Source of the DNA: Kocuria sp.
GTDB taxonomy: Bacteria > Actinomycetota > Actinomycetes > Actinomycetales > Micrococcaceae
DNA: 64,000 nucleotides
Reading direction: 5' to 3'
Assembly (NCBI GenBank): GCA_030524035.1
Contig: JAUNHG010000002.1
Coordinates: 62,001-126,000, forward strand
Under the pieces are notes generated by a model. It saw only the letters and a program-made list of their open reading frames with translations, ran no database searches and was not told where the DNA came from. The position numbers and the translations under genes were made by a program. Each line of letters begins with the position of its first letter. The stretch's first letter is position 1. Of this stretch, positions 58,601-64,000 are shown piece by piece.

Positions 58601-59283
58601 CCCCCGAGCAGGAGCTGGGTAATCCCTATGTGCGAGCGGAGCAGGAAAAACGGTTGGCTGCTGCGGAAAAAGATTTGGCAAAGCTTGGCCGCGTCAACCC
58701 TTTGGCCCTTGAAGAATTCGCGGCACTGGAGGAGCGGCATGCGTTTCTTTCCGAACAGCTTGAGGACTTGAAGAAATCTCGTGCGGATTTACGTCAGATC
58801 ATCAAAGACGTGGATGAACATGTGGAAAAAATTTTTACAGAAGCCTGGCATGACGTTGAACGAGAATTCACGGATGTGTTTGCCACTTTGTTTCCCGGTG
58901 GTGAGGGGCGATTGCGTCTTACGGACCCTTCGGATTATTTGACGACGGGAATTGAGGTGGAGGCACGACCTGCCGGGAAAAAAATTAAACGGATTTCTTT
59001 GCTATCGGGTGGGGAGCGGTCGCTCACGGCCATTGCCATGCTCGTGGCAATTTTTAAGGCGCGTCCTTCACCGTTTTACGTGCTGGATGAAGTCGAAGCA
59101 GCTTTAGATGACCGCAATTTAGGCAGGCTGTTGACCATCATCCAGCAGCTGCAAGAGTCCTCACAGCTCATTGTGATTACCCACCAGAAACGTACGATGG
59201 AGATTGCTGATGCCGTCTACGGGGTCACCATGCGCGATGGCGTGACCACGGTACTGGGACAACGCCTTAAAGAACTACGGTGA
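55657..59283 (+). CDS. smc: Chromosome segregation ATPase SMC
   Basis: Product of 1,208 residues, normal for SMC. Walker A GPNGSGKS (31-38) with VVDALSWVMGEQ, first coiled arm, hinge around 500-660 (GWEKAVAAALGPLAEALALR), second arm, then signature LSGGERSLTAIAM (about 1115) and Walker B VLDEVEAALDDRN. With ScpA/ScpB it would condense and align replicated chromosomes. GTG start behind GAGGAG. Usual neighbours mutM (upstream) and ftsY (downstream) are here displaced by insertions and an MFS gene. Confidence 0.97.
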   Translation: MHLKTLTVRGFKSFASATTFEFEPGVTCVVGPNGSGKSNVVDALSWVMGEQGAKTLRGGKMEDVIFAGTSGRQALGRAFVSLTIDNSDGALPIEYTEVTISRTLFRAGGSEYAINGQSCRLLDIQELLSDSGLGREMHVVVGQGQLDRILHATPEERRGFIEEAAGILKHRRRKERTLRKLEGMQANLDRLEDLLAEIRRQLTPLGRQARVARRAQRIQYDVRDARARLLADDLVQAQAALAADTETQRRLQEQKETTEQELARTRARQEELEARAAELTPQVSATRETWYELTAVRERYRSLHQLAAERRRLLGTAQHTPTTDRDPEQLAEQARRTREEEHRVAEQVRLAGEALNEAVQQRESAEREARRAEGEVTETLRAAADHREGIAMLSGMANAARSRVEAAQNELQRLHETSDQAVVRRQKATMEVDVLRHTAQETAAAMGRARQHNDDAEKAFQAALQRAQEAEQIRAEALRAHDTQAARAETLRASVRQPDGSQLVREHVAESVVGAVAELLSVKPGWEKAVAAALGPLAEALALRSRTAAASAFEALRTAGSGRVHVLVTDADSLNTPTAPGLPEQIRHREEVLPATEAVQPPQGSQDPEAMRVVKHLHRELATTVLVNDAATGLKLMTKYPELRVVTRQGDVFTAHSAWGGAAEAAGSVETLARAEEAESALTGLAQELQQATDTMYETKAERDRLRPAADSAQTQLRTAEREHQQAQAALTRIEAVLSSAHAESERFDRQLRQAQQNVATHQQTLTDALARLETAQQNTDHDADEQRHLEAAAARDTAADAASSARGVETEARLALRSLEEQVRALSNRAQAQERAAAAERRAREEAAQRAERRRLQARNAEATVAAVEQIMERLELSVELADEERTRVDNLRVQVDTELHSTRVSHDTLTARLQDVTDKVHRDELARTQQRARVESLEAKSLEDLGLSPEALVEHYGPHLLVPVAPEDTDSDAVSPAGDAPEQELGNPYVRAEQEKRLAAAEKDLAKLGRVNPLALEEFAALEERHAFLSEQLEDLKKSRADLRQIIKDVDEHVEKIFTEAWHDVEREFTDVFATLFPGGEGRLRLTDPSDYLTTGIEVEARPAGKKIKRISLLSGGERSLTAIAMLVAIFKARPSPFYVLDEVEAALDDRNLGRLLTIIQQLQESSQLIVITHQKRTMEIADAVYGVTMRDGVTTVLGQRLKELR

Positions 59284-59325
59284 GGTGCCGCTGTGATTTC
59301 CCGAAATCATAAAGCCACGGTGCCT
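59282..59325. terminator. Convergent terminator between smc and the MFS gene
   Basis: AGGTGCCG pairs with CGGTGCCT using two G-U pairs, and GTGATTT pairs with AAATCAT inside. TATTTT follows. It may serve both strands. Confidence 0.5.
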
Positions 59326-59328
59326 ATT

Positions 59329-60627
59329 TTATGATCGTGGCCCCTGGGCCGGGCCATCAGGTTTAAGGTCTGGCGTATCGTCCTGCGGCGGTACTTGGGG
59401 TATGGAGCCTGTGGGTACGACCTTGACGTCATCGCGTTTGGTGGTATCCACCACGGGGATCCACGCGAGAGCCGCTAACAAGAGCATGGTGCCTGACAGG
59501 CCAAAAGCCCACCCAAAACCACTGGCATCCACAATGATTCCTGCGGCGATGGGGCCGACGATTTGACCTGCGTCAGCGGACATCTGGAACCGGGCGAGAA
59601 CTTGGCCACCCGAACGATGAGGGCCTACCACGTCCGCCACAGCTGCTTGCTGTCCAGGGTTCAAAGCCCCTGACCCCACACCAGCAAGGAAAGATGCAAT
59701 AGCAAAAAGGTACGTGTTTTCTGTGAGGCCCACGACGATCGTCATGCTTCCGGCCACTATCAGTCCTGTGATGACCAGTGGTTTGCGCCCTAACTGATCC
59801 GCTAGACGGCCCGTGAAGGTGAGCGCCACAGCTGAGCCTGCGGCATAAATAGTCATGGCGATACCGGATAACGCCGGACCTGCATCAAAAACCGACGCCA
59901 CCAGTAGGGGCACTAACGCTACGCGAATACCGAAAGAAGCCCATCCGTTTGCAAATCCCGACACCAACGCGGCACGGTAGGCCCCAAAACGCCAGGCTTC
60001 CTTGAATTCCATTTTGGGTTGGGCTGCCCGTGCTGCGGCGTCCCCTAGAGCATTCGGCGCAATGCGCCAGAACACAACACCTGCTGCGATCAGAATGGCG
60101 ACCCCGTAGATGATGAACGGTGCCCGCAGCCCGAAACCAGCTAACAGGCCACCGAGTACCGGCCCCAGGATGCCACCGATCAAGAACGTTGACCCATACA
60201 GGCCGGAGATTCGCCCACGTTCGCTTGGGGGTGCCAGTCGCACAATCAACCCCATGGCAGAGACGGTGAACATGGTAGACCCCAGGCCGCCTAAGCCCCG
60301 GAAAAGAAGCAGTTGCCAGTAATTTGCAGCAAATGCGGTAGCAAAGGAGGACAACGCCACGATGATAAGGCCAGCGATGTACGTCCTGCGCTCGCCGATC
60401 CGGTCCAGAAGGTGCCCGCCCACTGGTGCAAAGATCAGCCGGCACAATGCAAAGGCGGACACCACCGCCGAAGCCGCGGCAACTCCCACGTTAAAGCTCG
60501 TGGCGTATTGCGGCAGTACCGGCACTACAATGCCGAACCCAATGGAAATAGCGAAGGAGGCCGCTATAAGGACTTTGACTTCCTGTGGAATTGGCTGCTG
60601 AGGGCTCTTCCCCCGAGCAGTAGGCAT
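59329..60627 (-). CDS. MFS transporter
   Basis: Product of 432 residues with twelve predicted membrane helices. The loop 2-3 motif is GGHLLDRIGERRTY (G-x3-D-R-x-G-R-R type) and its C-domain counterpart GRLADQLGRKPLV. The IGGILGPVLGGLLAG glycine-rich helix 5 (motif C) points to a drug/H+ antiporter. Substrate unknown. ATG 60627 (MPTARGKS) preferred, with a GTG four codons upstream possible. Lies convergent to smc and divergent from ftsY. Confidence 0.88.
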   Translation of the reverse strand: MPTARGKSPQQPIPQEVKVLIAASFAISIGFGIVVPVLPQYATSFNVGVAAASAVVSAFALCRLIFAPVGGHLLDRIGERRTYIAGLIIVALSSFATAFAANYWQLLLFRGLGGLGSTMFTVSAMGLIVRLAPPSERGRISGLYGSTFLIGGILGPVLGGLLAGFGLRAPFIIYGVAILIAAGVVFWRIAPNALGDAAARAAQPKMEFKEAWRFGAYRAALVSGFANGWASFGIRVALVPLLVASVFDAGPALSGIAMTIYAAGSAVALTFTGRLADQLGRKPLVITGLIVAGSMTIVVGLTENTYLFAIASFLAGVGSGALNPGQQAAVADVVGPHRSGGQVLARFQMSADAGQIVGPIAAGIIVDASGFGWAFGLSGTMLLLAALAWIPVVDTTKRDDVKVVPTGSIPQVPPQDDTPDLKPDGPAQGPRS

Positions 60628-60752
60628 CGTGGATGGCACCCCAAAAGTCTAGGACTCGTAGGCGGGCGGGTATTCCCCGTTCGCCCCGGGCCGATCTCCG
60701 TAACCGTGCCCTTGGGTGCACGCGAAGGTCGCGCATGTGATGCAATGAGTGT

Positions 60753-61895
60753 GTGGACCAGATACCCGTGTTTGTGTACGTGATTATTGCCCTTGTGATC
60801 CTTACCGTTTTGGGGTTTGTGTTGTTGCGCGGCCCAAAGGCGCCGCCTCATGGATATGACTCTACGCGGGATGCAGATGACCCTGCGCCTTCTGGCAGTG
60901 GGGACGGGGCATCGGATGGCGCATCAGGTGCGACGGAGTCAGCCGGTACGAGCCCTCAGATGGATCGTCCGGAGTCACTGAGTTCCCGGATGGCGCGGTT
61001 ACGTGGGCGTCTAGCACGGTCCAATAATGTTTTTGGCCGAGGCCTGCTTGCTTTGCTTTCTCGGGACCGGATTGACCAGGACGTCTGGGACGAAATCGAA
61101 GAAACCCTGTTGTTGGCGGATTTAGGCTCCGACGCCGCAGCGGATCTTGTGGAGGCATTGCAGCAAAGGGTTCGAGTGGAAGGTACTCAGGAGCCTGCTG
61201 CAGTGAAAGCTATGTTGCGGGATGAATTGCTCGCTTTGGTGGATCCTGAGATGGACCGTTCCTTGGCTATTGATCGCCAGAATCTCGCTCCCGCTGTGGT
61301 GTTAGTAGTGGGAGTCAATGGGGTGGGTAAAACCACGACAGTGGGCAAATTGGCCAGGGTTCTGGTTGCGGAGGACAAGGACGTTGTGTTGGGCGCGGCA
61401 GATACTTTCCGCGCCGCCGCTGCTGATCAGCTTCAGACGTGGGGAAACCGGGTGGGTGTGGTGACTGTGCGATCCGAGACGGAAGGCGCTGACCCTGCAT
61501 CGGTGGCTTTTGAGGCTGTGCAAACCGGGGTGGACGGCGAATCAGATGTTGTGTTGTTGGATACTGCAGGCCGTCTGCAAAACAAAGCCGGGCTCATGGA
61601 TCAACTGGGCAAAATCAAACGTGTGGTGTCTAAGGCTGCGGAAGTCAACGAGGTTCTTTTGGTGATTGATGCCACCACAGGGCAGAACGGTATGGTGCAG
61701 GCCAAGGTTTTCTCAGAAGCGGTGGATGTCACAGGCATTGTGTTGACCAAGCTGGACGGCACAGCAAAGGGTGGCATTGTGGTGGCTATCCAGCGCGCAC
61801 TGGGCGTGCCGGTCAAGCTGATTGGTTTGGGGGAAGGCCCGGATGATTTAGCTCCGTTCGATCCCGAACAATTTGTGGACGCGTTACTGGATTGA
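60753..61895 (+). CDS. ftsY: FtsY, signal recognition particle receptor
   Basis: Product of 380 residues. An N-terminal membrane anchor (VYVIIALVILTVLGFVLL), as usual in Actinobacteria, is followed by an acidic linker, then the NG domain: GVNGVGKTTT (G1, about 186), DTFRAAAADQL, DTAGR (about 269), TKLDG (about 331) and GLGEGPDDL. It docks ribosome-SRP complexes at the membrane by a paired GTPase with Ffh. GTG start. A terminator follows. Confidence 0.97.
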   Translation: MDQIPVFVYVIIALVILTVLGFVLLRGPKAPPHGYDSTRDADDPAPSGSGDGASDGASGATESAGTSPQMDRPESLSSRMARLRGRLARSNNVFGRGLLALLSRDRIDQDVWDEIEETLLLADLGSDAAADLVEALQQRVRVEGTQEPAAVKAMLRDELLALVDPEMDRSLAIDRQNLAPAVVLVVGVNGVGKTTTVGKLARVLVAEDKDVVLGAADTFRAAAADQLQTWGNRVGVVTVRSETEGADPASVAFEAVQTGVDGESDVVLLDTAGRLQNKAGLMDQLGKIKRVVSKAAEVNEVLLVIDATTGQNGMVQAKVFSEAVDVTGIVLTKLDGTAKGGIVVAIQRALGVPVKLIGLGEGPDDLAPFDPEQFVDALLD

Positions 61896-61906
61896 GAGCA
61901 GTGACT

Positions 61907-61942
61907 GCCTGCCGTGTTGTCGTCAACACCACAGGCTTTTTC
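61907..61942 (+). terminator. Rho-independent terminator after ftsY
   Basis: GCCTG/CAGGC and GTGTTG/CAACAC form a two-part stem with loop TCGT, followed directly by TTTTT. Confidence 0.85.
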
Positions 61943-62033
61943 CCGTCAAGACGTTTCTTCTTTCCTAGAATTGTCGGGCAATGGCAGATTGCGCATGGAG
62001 TCACCAGGCGCGGGTGAAAGGTGAGTCCAGATC

Positions 62034-62630
62034 ATGAGTGGATGGAAGCAAAAGGCAACGGCCCTGCATAAACAATATGGACGTCATATTCGTTTTTTGA
62101 TAGTGGGCGGTACTTGTTTTGTACTCACAGTGTTGATGAATTTTGCTTTGAAATGGACTGTGCTCAGTAATAACCCCACAACCTCCATGATCGTGGCGAC
62201 CACGACGGCGAGTGTGGTTTCGTACTACCTCAACAAGAAATGGACTTTTTCTGAGCAAGGTAAGCACCGTTCCGGTGTGGAGATGGTGTTGTTCGCTCTG
62301 GTGTGTGCTCTAGGAATCGTGATCAATAGCGCCCCGGTATACATCTCCCGTTATGTGATCGGGTTGGAAACTCCGGCCTACAGCCTGCTTGTGCAAGAAA
62401 CCGCTGACTTCATCGCAGGCCCCATTCTGGGAACTGCCTTTGCCATGGTGTTCCGTTGGTGGGCCATGGACACTTTCGTTTTCCCCAGGACAGACCGGGA
62501 AATTTCCACGGATCGTACAAATTCACATGATCACACACCCCAGATAGCTACCGTGGCGTTGCTGAACACCGCTGGTGTGCCGAGACAGCCTGTGCCGGTG
62601 GATACTGGCGTGCAGCGTCTCTCCGCCTAA
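62034..62630 (+). CDS. GtrA-family membrane protein
   Basis: Product of 198 residues with four membrane segments. FLIVGGTCFVLTVLMNFAL begins the GtrA fold and SYYLNKKWTFSE is its signature; a last helix ends in RWWAMDTFVF. GtrA proteins help move or present polyprenyl-linked sugars, or act as small exporters. A hydrophilic tail of about 45 residues follows. ATG behind AAAGGTGAG. Lies alone between ftsY and ffh. Confidence 0.85.
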   Translation: MSGWKQKATALHKQYGRHIRFLIVGGTCFVLTVLMNFALKWTVLSNNPTTSMIVATTTASVVSYYLNKKWTFSEQGKHRSGVEMVLFALVCALGIVINSAPVYISRYVIGLETPAYSLLVQETADFIAGPILGTAFAMVFRWWAMDTFVFPRTDREISTDRTNSHDHTPQIATVALLNTAGVPRQPVPVDTGVQRLSA

Positions 62631-62741
62631 GGTATCCGGGTGCTCAATGCGCCGCTGTGCGCGAAGATTGTTACCCTTATGGCTCGGTGATTCCCACCCT
62701 TAGTCAGTTCGCCATAACCCGTACCGCACAGCGAGGAATCC

Positions 62742-64000
62742 GTGTTCAACTCTCTCTCCGACCGCCTGACAGCCACCTTCAAGAACCTGCGGGGCAAGGG
62801 CAAACTTAGTGAGGCAGATGTTGACGCCACGGTGCGTGAAATCCGCCGTGCCCTGCTTGACGCTGATGTCGCTGTTCCCGTGGTCCGGGAGTTCACGGCC
62901 GCCGTCAAGGAACGTGCTTTGGGAGCTGAGGTCCATGAAGCCCTGAACCCCGCCCAACAAATCGTCAAGATTGTTAATGAACAGCTCCAGGAAATTCTGG
63001 GAGGGGAGACCCGCCGTATTCAGATGGCCAAGTCCGGGCCGACTGTGATCATGTTGGCTGGCTTGCAGGGTGCGGGTAAGACGACACTGGCGGGCAAACT
63101 TGCCCATTGGTTGAAGTCTCAAGGCCACCGCCCGTTGTTGGTGGCTTCCGACCTCCAGCGCCCTAACGCGGTCACGCAGCTGCAAGTGGTGGGGGACCGT
63201 GCGGGTGTGCCGGTGTGGGCACCCCATCCGGGAACGACCTCTGAATTCGACGATCCGACCGGTGATCCCGTACAGGTGGCGCGCGATGGTGTGGCACACG
63301 CACGCGCCAAACTCTTTGACGTTGTGATTGTTGATACAGCGGGTCGGCTTGGCGTGGACCAGGCCTTGATGGCGCAAGCCCGTGACATCCGTGACGCCGT
63401 CCGGCCGCAGGAAGTCCTGTTTGTTATCGACGCCATGATCGGCCAGGACGCTGTGCAAACGGCACAAGCATTCAACGAAGGCGTGGATTTTACGGGCGTG
63501 GTGTTATCCAAGCTTGACGGTGACGCGCGCGGTGGTGCCGCATTGTCCGTGGCTTCCGTGACGGGTAAGCCCATCATGTTCGCCTCCACGGGTGAAGGCG
63601 TGAAGGACTTTGAACAGTTCCACCCGGATCGTATGGCCAGCCGCATCCTGGACATGGGCGATGTGCTGACTCTCATTGAGCAGGCAGAACAGAACTGGGA
63701 CCGGGCCGAAGCCCAGAAAATGGCCCAGAAATTTGTTGATCAGGAAGACTTTACGTTTGATGACTTCCTGATTCAGATGCAGCAGCTCAAAAAAATGGGC
63801 TCCATGAAAAAACTGCTGGGCATGATGCCTGGTATGGCGGGGATGCGTGAGCAGATTGAGGCATTCGATGAATCCTCCATCGGCCGGATTGAAGCCATTA
63901 TCCGCTCCATGACACCGCATGAACGGGCTGCCCCCAAAATTCTCAACGGCTCCCGACGCGCCCGTATTGCCAAAGGCTCCGGGGCCACAGTTTCTGAGGT
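62742..64000 (+). CDS. ffh: Ffh, signal recognition particle GTPase, 3' end outside window
   Basis: Open to the window end (about 419 residues visible). NG domain: AGLQGAGKTTLAGKLA (G1, about 106), SDLQRPNAVTQL, DTAGRLGVDQ, LSKLDGDARGG and GEGVKDFEQFHPDRMA. The M domain begins at about 300 with its Met-rich finger helix (IQMQQLKKMGSMKKLLGMMPGM) and SMTPHERA. GTG start behind GCGAGGAATCC. It binds signal sequences with the SRP RNA and docks on FtsY, encoded upstream. Confidence 0.97.
   Translation, partial: MFNSLSDRLTATFKNLRGKGKLSEADVDATVREIRRALLDADVAVPVVREFTAAVKERALGAEVHEALNPAQQIVKIVNEQLQEILGGETRRIQMAKSGPTVIMLAGLQGAGKTTLAGKLAHWLKSQGHRPLLVASDLQRPNAVTQLQVVGDRAGVPVWAPHPGTTSEFDDPTGDPVQVARDGVAHARAKLFDVVIVDTAGRLGVDQALMAQARDIRDAVRPQEVLFVIDAMIGQDAVQTAQAFNEGVDFTGVVLSKLDGDARGGAALSVASVTGKPIMFASTGEGVKDFEQFHPDRMASRILDMGDVLTLIEQAEQNWDRAEAQKMAQKFVDQEDFTFDDFLIQMQQLKKMGSMKKLLGMMPGMAGMREQIEAFDESSIGRIEAIIRSMTPHERAAPKILNGSRRARIAKGSGATVSE

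Overview
The window joins two kinds of DNA. Bases 1 to about 42,950 are a very GC-rich integrated conjugative element. Its left end lies outside the window and its right end is cut into the 3' part of a chromosomal mutM (Fpg) gene. From about 42,950 to 64,000 the DNA is chromosome of moderate GC with the classic actinobacterial smc / ftsY / ffh block and an oleA-oleBC-oleD olefin cluster with fused oleBC. That combination points to a Micrococcales (Micrococcaceae-like) actinobacterium. I cannot fix genus or species from sequence reading alone.

Element, left arm (1-21.9 kb, + strand). A long string of tightly packed, often ATGA-overlapping genes forms a phage-like replication and nucleotide-metabolism module: a RecJ-like DHH exonuclease (cut by the window edge), a CPBP membrane protease, an SF3 (D5/P4-type) helicase, a B-family DNA polymerase, a VRR-NUC nuclease, a dATP/dGTP diphosphohydrolase-like protein, a Snf2-type ATPase and an HD phosphohydrolase. 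About a dozen unrecognised small proteins follow, with a divergent Sir2-like protein and a stand-alone M41-type metallopeptidase among them. An intergenic region at 3.16-3.63 kb holds twelve TACCAC/GTGGTA boxes and looks like an iteron-type origin serving the helicase and polymerase.

Element, transfer arm (36.2-21.6 kb, - strand). From upstream to downstream: a pilin-like two-TM protein, a single-TM protein, a large VirB1-like wall hydrolase, four tandem single-pass membrane proteins, a two-TM protein, a soluble protein, a MobP-like relaxase with an HVHCH motif, and two paralogous small proteins. The hydrolase has a phage-tail-lysozyme domain, a CHAP domain and, behind an in-frame amber codon, an intact NlpC/P60 domain. 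The T4SS ATPases and coupling protein are not in the window and presumably lie to its left. Several promoters on both strands share GAGTCG half-sites, suggesting one element-wide regulator; an XRE protein at 36.7 kb is a candidate.

Element, right end (36.6-42.9 kb). This holds the XRE regulator, a tyrosine recombinase, an EEP-family nuclease under a probable LexA box, two unrecognised genes, a protein with two tandem winged-helix modules (a candidate recombination directionality factor) and a large serine integrase next to the attachment site in mutM.

Chromosomal side. Between the intact mutM tail (42.95-43.09 kb) and a second, decayed mutM tail (47.55-47.63 kb) sits an islet with an Abi_2/HEPN protein and an SF1 helicase, which suggests an older insertion at the same site. 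Next come an aldo/keto reductase, oleD, oleBC and oleA (all -), an AT-rich GT87-like membrane glycosyltransferase gene of foreign composition, smc, an MFS transporter, ftsY, a GtrA-family protein and ffh (cut by the window edge).
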